The translations under genes were made by a program, and so were the position numbers. Positions 1 through 12,032 of a stretch of DNA of 64,000 nucleotides are shown here, piece after piece (within the stretch, counting starts at the first letter, position 1; each line of letters begins with the position of its first letter). Origin of the DNA: Coffea arabica (lineage: Eukaryota; Streptophyta; Magnoliopsida; Gentianales; Rubiaceae); the NCBI RefSeq assembly GCF_036785885.1, contig NC_092314.1, positions 14,343,638 to 14,407,637 of the forward strand, read 5' to 3'. Below the pieces are notes generated by a model. That model saw only the letters and a program-made list of their open reading frames with translations. It had not been told where the DNA came from and made no database searches.

Positions 1-838
1 ATTTGTTAAAAACAATTTCTTCACAACTTACTTAGCAAAGGGCAAAAAAAGCACAAAAAAAAAAAAAAAAAAAAAAAGAAGAGAAGTCCGAACATTAAAA
101 ATTGATGACTTGAAATATGGCCTAAATTTTTTTTTGCAAAGAACTACGTTAAAATTTTTTTACTTAGCAAGTAACAATAATATTTGATTTGTTTTATAAT
201 TTAATTTGTTTTGTAAAATAAATAGAGGCAATATAGAATATTCATAAGCCTTTCTGTCCTTATAACACCAATTGTTAACAAAAATACTTTCTAGGGATGT
301 TTATGTAATTTTTCAAATCTCAAGAGATGTAATTGCAATCATTACAAACCTCAGGGGAGGTTTTTGAAATTATCCCCAAAAACAATTTACATTAGTTCCT
401 AAAATTGTAAAATTAGAATTCCAAAGTTAATAAATTCAGTTAAACTTTAATTAACTTCAAAAACCTGAATTGATTCATCAAAGCATGCTTGAACATCATA
501 AAATAAGGCCAAGAATTCAAAAGAAAAATTTGTCAGTTTTCATAAAATTTGGGGCCTTAACATGATTATGCCAAAATTAGGGGACCAAACAGCAAATTTT
601 TTTTTGGGCTTGGATGAAAGAAATCAGCAAGCAATTATCATGAATAAACGCAAAAGATATCCAAGGCTCCATGTTGAACAAAAAGCGGAGGAAAGAAAGG
701 AAGAAAGAAAAAAACAAATAAGAGAGAGATTTTCATTTTTCAACTCAACTCCGAAGTTCAACAAAGCTAGACATTTGGACTGAGTCTTCTAATCCAAACG
801 AAACTATAATGCATATAAGCACGAATGAAATAAACAAG
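1..838. other. AT-rich intergenic DNA
   Basis: No supported gene or RNA is visible here. The sequence is AT-rich with long A and T homopolymers near bases 50-80. A short reading frame at 562-783 is dominated by Lys, Glu and Arg from purine-rich sequence and resembles no protein family I know. Confidence 0.5.
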
Positions 839-1019
839 TAAGTCCAACTCAAGATCAGAGGAACCCAAATAAATTAATATTCTACAACCCACGCTTCAAC
901 CCATGAATAAGCCACCAAGCAAGACCATATAAGTCCAGCTCAAGATTAGAGCGACCAAATAAACTTATCTTCTACAGCCCAAACTTCAACCTATGAGTTA
1001 GCTCCCAAACATGACCATA
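839..1019. repeat. Two-copy tandem duplication, 91-bp unit
   Basis: Two adjacent, diverged units start with TAAGTCCA and end with GACCATA (839-929 and 930-1019). Both carry the blocks CTCAAGAT, CCAAATAAA and TTCTACA in the same order. The divergence suggests an old local duplication. No coding potential is visible. Confidence 0.75.
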
Positions 1020-1141
1020 TAAAGATACAAACGTGATCATGAAAAACCACAAGAAAGCCCAATTTAAAGCAACTAATTCAGCCCATATCATAATCTAAAA
1101 GCCCAACTCAACTAATACAACAGCTTCAATTATATCACATA

Positions 1142-1617
1142 TAGAGCTGTTAATCGAGCCGAGTCGAGCAGAGTATTTGGCTGCCGAGCTCGACTCGAGT
1201 TTAATTCGAGCCGAGCTTGACTCGAACTCGTTAAGAAAACGAGTTTTAAAATGTATTCGAACTCGGCTGGTTAAATATACATGTGCCTCGAGCTCGAGCT
1301 CGAGCTCGACTCGTTCATCACAAACGAGTCGAGTTTCACGAGCTCGAGCTCGAGCTCGTGCAAATTAACATTAATAAAAATTTATAATTTTTAATTTATA
1401 TAATTTTGATTTCTAAAATGACAAATATACCCTTCATTACGAGCTCTAACGAGCTACTCGAGTATCAAACGAGCCGAGCTTACTCGACTCGTTAACTAAA
1501 CGAGCATGTTTCGAGCTCGAGCTCGACTCGTTAACCAAAATTAACGAGTCGAGCTCGAGCCTTAACGAGCCGAGCTCTAACGAGCTTTCGAGCTACTTGA
1601 TTGGCTTAACAGCTCTA
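1142..1617. mobile_element. hAT-type MITE rich in GAGCTCG runs
   Basis: A 476-bp element is bounded by the inverted termini TAGAGCTGTTAA and TTAACAGCTCTA. It is flanked by a perfect 8-bp target-site duplication, ATCACATA (1134-1141 and 1618-1625). An 8-bp duplication is the hallmark of hAT transposition. The interior is built from inverted and direct iterations of GAGCTCGA and CGAGCCGAG separated by a short AT-rich core, so nearly the whole element could fold on itself. It encodes nothing; the reading frame at 1177-1368 is a by-product of the iterated motif. Mobilisation would need a hAT transposase supplied elsewhere (inference). Confidence 0.88.
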
Positions 1618-1625
1618 ATCACATA

Positions 1626-2789
1626 TGACAAGAAATAAAAAAAAGAAACAAGAAGTTAAAAAAAAAAAAAGAAACAGGAAAAGAAGAATGCAACAAGGTT
1701 GGCAAAAGGGAAAAGAAAAGACAAAGGCATTAATTTAGGAGAACAAAGAAGAAAAAGTCAACCCAGGTAAATTATTTAAAAAACTCATAGCAAGGCCACC
1801 AAGGCACCAACTATGCTCCAACTCTAACCAAGAAGAACAAACTCTGGGGCAAAAAAAGAAAGAAAGGAAAAGGAAACAAAGGGAAAACCAAAAAAGCATC
1901 AAAACTTTTCAACTGATAATCCAAAGGATGGAAGAACTCGGATGATTCATCTCTTCATGAAAATAAATTAAAACACAGGAACACAAAGGAAACTTCTAAC
2001 TCATGCATCCTTGCCAGAAACCAACGAAAAGCAAAGATACTTAGATTAGCAAGTTCATAGGGTAATGAAAAGAGGTTCACGCTGAGATTCCTAAGCTTCA
2101 CATAACTCAACGAAAAAAATTGCAGAAAACTCATGTCCTACATCTTTACAGGTCTAAAATGGCAAGACCCATCCAAAATTTTAGGACAAAACATCCCAAA
2201 AAAGAAATCACTATTGTCAATCAAGAATGGGAGAAAATTCTAAGAAATTAGTCAAATATGATATAAAATAAAAAGAGTTGATCAAGTAAGGTTATCTACA
2301 ATTCCTCTAAGGGTTTTAAGTTGGACTAGATAGCGGTGGATGGCCGAAATTCAAGATTCGTGGAATTCCTCTCTATTGGGGTGAAGAATTCGGATTTCAA
2401 GAGTTGAGAAATGCGTGATTTGAACTAGAATTTTTGCAGCTTTAGAGTGATTTTCCTCAGAAGAAGACGTGAATTCAAGAAAACAACCCAAACACTTATT
2501 TATCAGTGTCCAAGCTTCATCCAAATACGCATAAGTATCAACTGAAAAGAAAACCACATGATGCATGCCATTCATATTAGAAATTGAAAAGAGACAACTA
2601 AGAATTTTACAATCCTTCCTTGATGAGTTGGATGAGCTCGATGGCAGCAATAGCTCCTTCAGCAACAACTTTCTTCCTCTACTCCCTTGTGTCTTCTTCT
2701 TTTTTGTTTGTTTCTTGTGTGAGCCAAGAGCGAAGGAGAGAATGGAGTGATGTGTGTGTTTTTGATGGTGTGCAAGTGTGTGTATCCTT

Positions 2790-2822
<33 letters not shown>

Positions 2823-3144
2823 GAGAGAGTTGTAGTTGTTGTGTGTGATGATGAATTTTGTACGAAAAGGAAAAAGAGAAAGATGGGGGCTGGAATGTTG
2901 TGTTAGGTTAATGATTTAGTAGTCTAAAAAAAAGTATGAGGTGTGTTGATATAATTTTTTATTAAAAAAAAGGAAAAGTAAATGCCAAGGTTTTTTTCTT
3001 TTCATTTTTACTATTTTTTATTTTCTCTATTTTTCTTTTTTAGATAAACCTACAAAAATAATAAAAATATACATTAGAAAGCATAAAAATAAATGACCCA
3101 TTAATAGATAAAATTTTCAAAAAAAAAATTTAAAAATAGTAAAA
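1626..3144. other. Intergenic DNA with possible minus-strand 5' leader
   Basis: Nothing can be firmly assigned. On the minus strand, 2870 down to about 2300 has the texture of a plant 5' leader: a CT microsatellite followed by GAAGAAG-rich and CA-rich sequence, then a 105-codon open frame (2668-2351). That frame is Ser- and Leu-rich and matches no family I recognise. If it is a leader, the gene body would have to lie to the left, where I see no coding signal, so this is weak. Confidence 0.25.
2791..2822. repeat. (GA)n microsatellite
   Basis: About fifteen uninterrupted GA dinucleotides. Such CT/GA tracts are common in plant 5' untranslated regions and promoters, but no promoter is otherwise supported here. 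Confidence 0.9.
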
Positions 3145-3690
3145 GGTTGGTGTTTATAAATGCATTAACGGCTATCAACTTAATTATGTCAATTTTGCTA
3201 CTGTCTTGGACTATATTCAAGGAGAATCTGAAATTACTTGACTGTATCACTTTCAAACAACAAAAAATAGTAACAATAATATGTTTTTGCCAAAATCATA
3301 AGTGGCTATCAACTTTATGTCACTTTTGCTTCTGTCTTGGATTTATATTCATGAAGAATCCGGTTATAACTCAGGGGAATCATTTTTCTTTTCATTTTTT
3401 GTAGCACAGGAGGAGTGAGAAGGGGATTCGGACCCAAGATATTTATGTTATTGGGCTTCAATCTTATCTATTAAACTATGGCACCCTCAACACAGGAATC
3501 ATGCTTATGCCGACTTAAATTATTAATCACACCGAACAAAATTTAGTTTCAAATTTTGTAAGGAAAACCAATTTATGTGATCTTGTTAGTGTCATGGGCC
3601 ACATTCACGGGAATGACACTTTATGTTGAAGATGATTTTTCACACTAGCCTAGCTTCTTTCTTCCAGCTAGCAGCTTTTGCCAGAGAGCA
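3145..3690. repeat. Dispersed repeat, copy 1 (uninterrupted)
   Basis: This stretch resembles 11375-11948 joined to 17519-17670, with shared blocks such as TGTCTTGGACTA, the segment around TTTGTAAGGA-AACCAAT, and TTTTTCACAC. Each copy also contains an internal duplication of a 'GGCTATCAACTT...TCTTGGA...GAATC' block. Copy 2 is split by LINE-A, while this copy reads straight through the insertion point near 3585-3600. It therefore serves as a paralogous empty site. No protein is encoded, and the class of repeat is unknown to me. Confidence 0.7.
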
Positions 3691-4727
3691 ACAAACCATG
3701 GGATGTATTTCTTGTTTGGCTATATTTGTCAGTGCTGAAGTACTACATATCTTGCTCAATTTTTTGGATAAATGAGCATGTCCTTGCGATTAAAGAAGCA
3801 ATTAAATATCACACTTCTATTATAAAGTTAGACAAGCAATTAATAATGAATTACTCCTACTTGAAATAATTGGGGGAAAGCTCGCTCGATGCGCGGGTAA
3901 GGGGTGCCTGTGTGTGAAATTGTATTTGCAGTTTTTCTAGTAGCAAGAAATGTAGCAAGTCTAAGTTCTAACATTAATAATCATGGTAAAAGGTATTTTC
4001 TACCAACAATTCAAATTTTGTAAAGGAAAGCTAGGTTTGAACTGTACAATTACTGCACGAGGCATTTGAAACACTATATGAAGGGAAAGCAACTACTTAG
4101 GCAATCAAACAGCCAACTGTAGTGCCTTAAGAGTAAAATTAGGCCCCATTCTCTATCACACATTTATGAAAGTAACAATAGCTACCAGGGGAAGACGCAC
4201 ACTAATTTGCATGACTCTAAAAATCAATCCTCTTTCTTTCAAATTCTTTTCCTCTTTCATTTTTCTTTTTTCTTTTTTTTTCTGTCATTTAGCAACTATC
4301 ATTGCAGGTGGAGGAGACTCTGGCTGCAAGAACTAACTGCTTGCGGCTTCCAAAACTAACTTTGCTGCCCATATTTTTTACTCTTCAGCTAGAGTTGCAG
4401 TCACTTTATTCTTTGGATTCTCATTGTTTATCTGTTCACTGAAAGCCGTGGAGAAGAAGCATCTTTGAGAGAAAGAAGCAAGAGATTTGTTAAAAGCACT
4501 TTTAAGCAAAGTTAGCATCATTAGCAAATGTTATGCTCCAATCATCCCAATGTAGAGGAACCTTAGCCTTTTGATCATGTCACAATGTCTCCAATCTAAA
4601 TGCAATAAAACATTTCAATTAAGTCAAATTGGTAGGTGAGAAAGTAAAGATTACTCATGAAAACTTGATAATGCTTACTTGAACAAAAGTAACACCACAA
4701 TTCTTGAAGCTTTCAACAAGTTTTCCC
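3691..4727. other. Intergenic DNA
   Basis: AT-rich sequence without a supported gene. Short frames do not resemble known proteins. The stretch next to 4728 could include further decayed pieces of the RNA-binding-protein pseudogene, but I could not align them with confidence. Confidence 0.4.
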
Positions 4728-5756
4728 TCAAAGAGGATCGGAAACTTGGTCAGCTTTAACTCTTGCCTCAACTATAAACTTGTCAATGTATCTTGTTTCT
4801 ACAATGATGAAAATCTTGCTTGTTCTGCCGTTCTTGAAAATTTTAAGATACCAAAAATAAAAGGGGCATGAAGAGTCTTGCCATTCTTTCCAATGTTGAT
4901 TTGAGCCTGTTATCTGAATGAAGGAATCTGCAAAAGAGACCTCAGCAGACATATTAACTCGAAACACAACATCTTTTTGAAAATTTTGAGATACCAAAAA
5001 ACAGAAGAGGCATGAAGAGTCTTGCCATTATTTCCAATGTTGATTTGAGCCTGTTATCTGAATCATGATCTCGTCACCTAGATGAAGGAATCTGCAAAAG
5101 AAACCTCAGCAGACATTAACTCGAAACACAACATCTTTTGTGAACATTTAAAAGCATCCACAGCATCATAACGACAAGAGAACTTTGAAAAAGCAAAGCC
5201 TTGATTCGTACCATTACTATTGCTGTCATCAACAAACGTAGGATCCTCAAATGTTCGCAACACCATACTGCTTTACCTTATCTACTTTTTTCTTTCGTGT
5301 AAGTGGGAGGGTTCAAACTTGAGTCTCTCACTTGCATTCCCTCCCTGAACTGCCCAACCCATCCCTTTTTCCCTCATTGTCCTTATCTACTTACATCTTC
5401 CTTTGTCCATGTTTTGCAGATATTACCTAGGAACAAATTGAGTATCACTATCTTGACTTGGGTAATACTACATTGTTTTCCATGCATCTGGAATTTGGGG
5501 CTGCTAAAGATATGAATTAAATTCAACTTTTATCATAACAACTAAATCAGAAAAAAAAAAACACTTAATTTTTGACCTATGAACAAAGCTTGTTTAGCTT
5601 GTTCCACAGTAACAAAACTAAGGTAGATGAATCCATTATATTACTTAGTTTCAGGATTCATCATTAGCTTGACTTTAATAAACTCACCAACTTCATTGAA
5701 GATTTTTCTCTGCTCAGGCTCAGTAGCATATTTGTTCAGGCCCACAAACATCTATT
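4728..5756 (-). pseudogene. RNA-binding protein (hnRNP Q-like, RRM) pseudogene
   Basis: Read on the minus strand, three pieces match the multi-RRM proteins related to hnRNP Q. The first (about 5756-5560) has an RRM start 'MFVGLNKYATEPEQRKIF' and later 'SFVTVEQAKQAL', separated by an in-frame stop. The second (5266-5078) has 'NQGFAFSKFSCRYDAVDAF' and ends in 'SAEVSFADSFI', a conserved stretch between RRM2 and RRM3 of this family. The third (4997-4728) repeats 'SAEVSFADSF' and continues into unrecognisable sequence. Intact members bind RNA through three RRMs. Here frames are broken and the order is disrupted by a local duplication, so no protein is expected. There is no intact copy nearby. Naming rests on motif recall, not a database search. 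Confidence 0.6.
4836..5137. repeat. Local tandem duplication inside the RRM pseudogene
   Basis: Two imperfect units of about 140-160 bp (roughly 4836-4977 and 4978-5137) share 'GAAAATTTT-AGATACC', 'GCATGAAGAGTCTTGCCATT', 'TTGATTTGAGCCTGTTATC' and 'AACTCGAAACACAACATCTTTT'. They differ by small insertions: the second unit has an extra 'CATGATCTCGTCACCTA' segment. The duplication arose within the pseudogene and explains why its SFADSF motif appears twice. Confidence 0.8.
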
Positions 5757-6029
5757 AATGATTGAAACTACCTTCAAAATGTATTGAATCAAAGAACAAG
5801 TAGTTGTAGACAACTCAACGTGCAAAATAATTACAAGCTCAAGTAGCACGTATCTCGTTTAAAAGATATCCATTGAAGCCTATTTTGGACGAAGACTTCA
5901 ATTTATTTGACAAATATACCTAATGAAAATTATGAAATATAACAACTTTTATCAATCAACTTTAGTTTGATTCCTAAATTCATCATAGATCCAAAATTTA
6001 GAATAGGAACTAAGTAATAGATCTAAAAT
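5757..6029. other. Intergenic DNA with short direct repeat
   Basis: AT-rich, no gene seen. Near 5985-6050 a block of the form AGATC-AAAATT-A-AATAGGAACTAA occurs twice in direct orientation. Confidence 0.4.
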
Positions 6030-7620
6030 TCAAAATAGGAACTAATAGGGTGTAATTTATAGTATATTTTGATGTATAAGTTGCTAGTAACTATGCTATT
6101 TGAATTTTATATTGAGTAGAAACTAATTACTTTTACTCTTATATTGTTCTAATAGGTGAATAGCTCAACTGGACAGAAAATGGACTAAAAATGTAGCACG
6201 AAGAAGCAATGGAAGAAGAAAACATAAAGAGTAAGAAGGGAGTTGGCCAGATTGACTTGCTTCAATATTTTGGCAATAAATTGAGCTACCAAGATCAGAT
6301 TGAGATGATTCTTAATTTATTTGGAAGCTAAGAAAATTCTCTACAATTCTTATTCAGAATTAAAGTTTGGTTCTCATGTTTTCATACCCAAAAGTCCAAA
6401 TTACTAAAGTATAGTTTTGTTGTGATGCTTTTCGGACCAGTTTTTAGTACTTTGGGCAAATCTCAACGTCCATACCTCTAAATGACATTAGTCTTGTGGC
6501 ATTAAAAATCTAATTCAAAAGGCTACAACTTTCATGTTTTGACCAAGAGATGATTTAGCCCAAATAGAGTTTTTTGACTTCAAAAAGGATCTGTGCATCG
6601 ATCCGAAGATATCTACCTGACATTGATTTCGGTCTTCTTGCTAGTGTTTCTCTAGTCCCAATTCCAGCGCCAGAGTTTAGGCAGGAGTTCATTGGGAAAA
6701 ATGAACGAAATTGTCATTTTTTAGTTCCAATGAACCCAATCCTACCCTGTTTGGGACAATAATTTAAGAAACTATAAATAGGGGCTATTTATGATGTTTT
6801 TGGGGAGAAAACACTTGCATATAAACATTAGTTCTAAGATTTTTCTTTGAAATTCAAGAATCAAAGTTAGAGATCAAGGCACAGGATTTAGAGTTTCTTC
6901 AACTAGGAAGTTCTATTTGCTTTTTATTCTAAGTCTTCTATTTTTCAATATTGAAGTGTTGTTTACTCTTATAGGTATGATGAACTAATTTATATTTAGC
7001 ATTAGAGTTTTATGATGGAGTTTTGATTATTTATCTTAGCTAATTTCTTACATTTTGCCTTGATTTATTTATTTTGATTTAATTATATATTTGTGATTGG
7101 ACACCATGGACATCTTTTTTGGACTGTATTGAATTGAAAAGCGACGTACAACCATGCACTACATAAATAAAAACTTAACCTAATCATGACACTAGATTAG
7201 AGTTCGTATGATGTAACTATATCACCTAAGATCTTAAAGAGTTTAATTAAATACACTTGATATCGATAGAGATGTGAGATTTAATAGGCAAAACTTAGAT
7301 GTATCGATACATAATTTAAGGTACTTGCGTGTGATACATTCTTGCCATATTAAGAAATTAACTGGTTAATTAACTCAAACTCTAGATCAAAATTTGAAAC
7401 CCTAGTCTTTTGCCATTTGTTTTCTCACCTCTATCTTATTTGATTTGATTATTTATTTAATTTCGTGAGTAGTGTAAACACACTTTGAGTTCAACTTTTG
7501 TTATTTTTGTTAGAATAAATAAAGTAGAAAATTAACTCGTTCTTGTGAGTTTGACCCTGCAGGACTCCTGATAATTTATTACTATGATCAATCATGTGTG
7601 CCTGTAGGAATTCTTCAATC
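6030..7620 (+). mobile_element. Possible decayed LTR (retrotransposon-derived)
   Basis: This stretch has features of a long plant gypsy-type LTR: a TATA-like CTATAAATAG at about 6772, and near its right end the phrase 'GAGTTTGACCCTGCAGGACTC'. Similar text ('GAATTCGACCCTGC') precedes the end of the solo LTR at 42032-43384. I could not define TG...CA ends, a target-site duplication or a primer-binding site, so both the boundaries and the assignment are uncertain. Confidence 0.3.
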
Positions 7621-8866
7621 TGGAGCTAAGTAGAAAACCACAAACAACCAGGCTTCTTTAACATTTCAAACAAACAACCCAAAGCAAAAAAAAAAAAAAA
7701 ACTTAGAAAACAAATCTTTTGCTGAATAACAAATTAAAAGAAATCATAACAAAAGAAGAGAAAGCCGAACAATTCTGAAAAAAGTAGGATGAATATTTTC
7801 AACCTATTTGACAAATCAACAAATTAAAAAACATTCAAACTATGACTTTTTGCAAAAAGAAATAACAATGTTTTATAGAAACGATTTCAGTTTATCACAT
7901 AAATCAATCACAAATTTTGTAGGAACCAAAATTTTTTGCATTTAAAATCACAAAAGTGAAAAGGGAAAACCAACTCAGAAACCCGAAATATGCACAATTG
8001 ATGAACCCTGAATCCCAAAAAGTAATGACGAAAGAGATGCAATCAAAAGCCCGAAGATAACTAACTTTAGAGCACAATTAAAATCTAGTGTTCATATAAT
8101 CACGTCAAAGCAATTGAATTTGACAAATTATGAGTCCAGTGATGAAATTACTAACCTTATTCAAGGTATATGCAATAAAGCTAGGTTTGGAGAATAACAA
8201 TAGCCTCACATACAGGGAAAAAAACAAGGGAGAAATTAACAGGTTAAATAATGCAATTCCAGTTACAACCATATATAGATCATTCGCAGATGAGTATGAA
8301 AATTTATTCCTTGTAAACTAAAAAGTACCCAAAATGAGAGTAGGAAAATTGATACGAGCGCCGCCAATCTTGTAACAAAACTCGTAAAAGACAAGCCCTA
8401 AATTTTCAAGATTTCAAGAATTTCAAGATTTGAAAAGTTTGAACACAAGAATTCAAGAAACCTTAAAGATTGTTTCCAGATCTTTAAGAACTTCTGGAAT
8501 TTAATCAAGAAATTCAAGAAACTCAAGAAAGATTCAAGAAACAGACATAAACAGCCAAGATTTCCCCAAAAAATTTTCCATAACTTCAAGAACGAAAATT
8601 TAGGGTTTCAAGTATTAAGTGCAAATAGCTCACACAACCCAAGACTCATAAAGAAACCCTAGGTAAGAACTTTGGATTTCCAAGAAACACTTTAAACACA
8701 ATTTTTTTTCGAGATGAACAATAACACGGATGAACAGTGCTATGAATGACTAGTAACTTCTTTTTTTTTTTTTGACTCAAAAGACAAAACCCTAGAACTC
8801 TAGAATAAGAACGACAAAGACACCAACAAGAAAACTAAAAGAGATATAACTTTGATACCTTCAACT
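7621..8866. other. Intergenic DNA with AAGAATTTC low-complexity array
   Basis: No gene is supported. Between about 8400 and 8580 the sequence is an irregular array of TTCAAGAA and AATTTCAAGA words. A 63-codon minus-strand frame there (Phe-, Leu- and Lys-rich) is a product of that array, not a credible protein. Confidence 0.5.
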
Positions 8867-9330
8867 AACTCTAATACCAGCTGATACATTCTACTCCTAT
8901 TTCAAATATAACTTGTAGCACTACAAGCCCCAAGGATCTAGAATCGATATCAAGGTTTAAACAGCGGAAATCAAAATGCTCAAGGAATGGCTCAAGAGCG
9001 TTTGATTGGTAGATGACGCCACAATCAAAGTGACTATTTGATTAATAAGTCGATAAGCGCCTTAGCACCACTTTAAGGTGTTCAAGGATGGCTCATAAAG
9101 AAGGCAAGAAGGAAACAGACATGTTTAATGTTGGAAAATTTGTTCGCTCTATTGTCTTTATTAATCGAAGTAAAGAGTTCGACTATTTATAGCCAAAGTA
9201 CAAATCCAAAAGGGCCAAACTTAACTACTTAACTAACCAACTAAGAACTAACTAATTATGGCCCAACTTAAGTTTTAAACTGACCAAATTATTTTATTAA
9301 CCTAAAAGGCCCAAAACAACACAGTTAAAA
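8867..9330 (-). mobile_element. Ty1/copia-type LTR remnant with primer-binding site
   Basis: On the minus strand, 8879-8867 reads TGGTATTAGAGTT. This is close to TGGTATCAGAGC, the initiator-tRNA-Met primer-binding site usual in plant copia elements. The adjoining sequence would be the LTR, with its end (…GTATCA) at 8882. Upstream on the minus strand is a TATA-like CTATAAATAG near 9190 followed by AATAAA. No coding body remains on the primer side. The far LTR end and a target-site duplication were not found. Confidence 0.45.
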
Positions 9331-11374
9331 CCACAACTATGTGGTTCCAACTTACATGCAAGCTGGCACAATTTATTATTAACACAATCAACTTAATAAC
9401 TAAGAAATTAAGGTCCTATTTGATAACCCAATTTAGCATTTAAATATAATGGATTCAGATCTTAATATTTTCAGACATATTTGATAACAAAAAATTGAAC
9501 ATCTAAATTAATTCAGTGATACCAAATTTCCTAGCTAAAACTTACTCTAAAAAATAAGTAATAATGTGATATACACTTAAATGTATTTGATTTAATACTT
9601 AACAATTCAATAATTTAATGGAATCAAATTTCAATTTTTATATTTCACTTTTATCAAATGCTCCTAAGAGAAATAGACAATGCCAAATCAGTAAAGTATT
9701 TGCTCCTTGATATGCTTCATGAATCAAAGTCTTGATTTGAAGCTTGGTTTTGCAAAATCGTGAGCTTGAAAACCCTAGGAATTTGAGAAATTGATCCCTT
9801 TGACTTCACTGAAATGAACGCAATAGAGGACATTTCACCATGCTCGAATTCTAGCAACCGGATCAATACTTGGACAACTTTTGCGCTCCCATTAAAAATC
9901 ATCAATGAACTCACCTCAATTAAAAAGAGAAGCCACACTTGCATCCAAATATCACAAAAGAAGTTAATTTGATTTTAGAGACCCGCGATATATATGAAGC
10001 CTGACAAAAGCACAAGAGAGAAATGGCCATAGCCATTCGTTCAACGTGGAGGAGTAACTAAGGTAATGGTTATGCAGAGAATGAATAAGTAATTTGATTG
10101 CAATTGCAGTTTAATGGCGAATACTATATATCCATGAAGAGGCAGAAGAAACAGCACGTCCTTCTACCAAAACAGGCTGGAATGCCTGTATACTTAGAGT
10201 GGGTGCTCTATTCAGCAATACGAGATGCCCCTACATAACTTCCTGAAGTATTTCCCACCAATGAGTGAAAACCCAGCTTCTTAATAGTACTTATGCAACT
10301 ATCTGCAACTAATGTCTCATAATAAAGAATCTAAAAGGATATTTTACTTTCTCCGGCAGAAGGAAACAAAGTCAACACTCAAACCTCAACTCCTTCTTAT
10401 ATAGTATAAGGATGATGTTACACTGTTTAGAAATGATTATACTACCCCTTCAACTTTTTATAGAAGTTAACTCTTAGAATTCAACCTTCTAAAATAGTTC
10501 CTCGTGCAACTATTAGTGCCTGATGAATTCAACCTCCTAAAATAGTTACTCGTGCAACTGTAAGTGCCTGATCCCATCAATGACCACTATAAATTCAATG
10601 TATACAGTATCCAGTTTGAATGTATGCGACATGTGTAAAATTTAAAATTTAAATTTAAATTAAGATTAGTTCTTTTACATATAGACCTGATAGTGTATAC
10701 AATGTCAGTTATAGTATGAAGGATAAACAGTTTCAGATTTTTGCCTTCTCTATAAAGAAAATTATTATGTAGATTAAATTACTACATTAAAGAATCTAAC
10801 CTCTATTGGTAATTAGTTTAAATTCTTAATAACTACCACACCTACCACACCTACAATGCAGGTGTTGCTTGTAGTATTTATGAAAATTAGCCCTAATAAA
10901 CATAAATAAAATGGACAAACCATTATGACCATCTTAGAGATTGTAAAAAATGGGACAATAACAATATCTAAAAAGTAATGAAAACTAATAGTATATAAAA
11001 CCAAATTACCTTTTATTGATTGCAGTAGTGAACTTAACTCTCAAACTTGATGTGTAATTCTACTGTCTAAAGTTCCAATGTTAATTAATCTAGATATTGA
11101 GCATTAGGCACAAATAGCAATGCCAAATTCACAATTGAAACGTTATTTGGATTGGAAAACTTACCTAATATTCAACCAGGAAAGGCCAAAAAATAGCTTT
11201 CAGATGATGACAGAGCACCTTGCGCCAGTTTGTCATAAAATATTCTGTAATTATATTTCTTTCAACAAAAACAAAAGGAAAGAACTTGGTTTTTTGCCCA
11301 AAGTTGAAACAAAGACAGTAATTCGTAATTGTTTATATCATCTCTCTTATCTATTAATTAGATAGGCAAAAGCC
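9331..11374. other. Intergenic DNA
   Basis: AT-rich sequence without a gene I can support. A 75-codon minus-strand frame at 9944-9717 has a reasonable amino-acid composition but matches no family I recognise. It could be a stray exon or chance. A small tandem duplication lies inside and is listed separately. Confidence 0.4.
10478..10571. repeat. Two-copy tandem duplication, 47-bp unit
   Basis: Units 10478-10524 and 10525-10571 both begin GAATTCAACC and share AAAATAGTT, CTCGTGCAACT and AGTGCCTGAT, with a few substitutions. No coding or regulatory role is evident. Confidence 0.8.
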
Positions 11375-12032
11375 AATGGAATAACGGTTTATGCCAATTT
11401 TGCTTATGTCTTGGACTATGTTGAAGAGGAATGTGGAATTATTTGACTATGTCTCTTTCACCCCAAAAAAAAAAGCGATTTTGTCGCCCAAAGTTGAATG
11501 AAAGACAACATGTGTGATTTTTATATCATTTCTGTTATTTATGTAGTTGCAGACCCACAATTAATACCACAATAGTTAATTAATCACGGAAAAAAAATAG
11601 CTTCAAATATCGTAATGTTTAGATAGCCAACACCATTAGCGGCTACCAACTTGTGTCACTTTTGCTGCCGTCTTGGACTACTTTCAAGATGAATCTGGTT
11701 ATAACACACAGGAGTCATGCTTTTTTTGTTTTCTTTTTAATTTTCTTTTAACACAGGAAGAGTGAGCAGGGAGATTTGAATCCAAAATCTCTAAATTATG
11801 GAATCTCAACCTTAGCCATTAGACAATAGTCTTCTTAGCATGAGAATCATACTTATATTGACATAAATTACTAGTCACAGCAAAAACAAAAACAAAAATT
11901 AGTTTTAGATTTTGTAAGGACAACCAATTGATGTGATTTTGTCAGTGTTTTTTTTTTTTTTCCGGAAACGATAGAGATTTTATTGCTAATAAAAGGATAG
12001 TACAATATATAAGCAAGGGCTCAATTTGGACT

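Noticed and set aside
1177-1368. 63-codon open frame rich in Ser and Arg
   Set aside because: It arises from iterated GAGCTCG motifs inside a MITE and has no protein-like features beyond that.
2286-2870. First exon of a host gene on the minus strand
   Set aside because: Leader-like composition only; no start codon with a recognisable protein and no downstream exon to the left.
8398-8589. 63-codon Phe/Leu/Lys frame
   Set aside because: Produced by the AAGAATTTC low-complexity array.
9717-9944. 75-codon minus-strand frame with ordinary composition
   Set aside because: No recognisable family, splice context or neighbour; left as unassigned.
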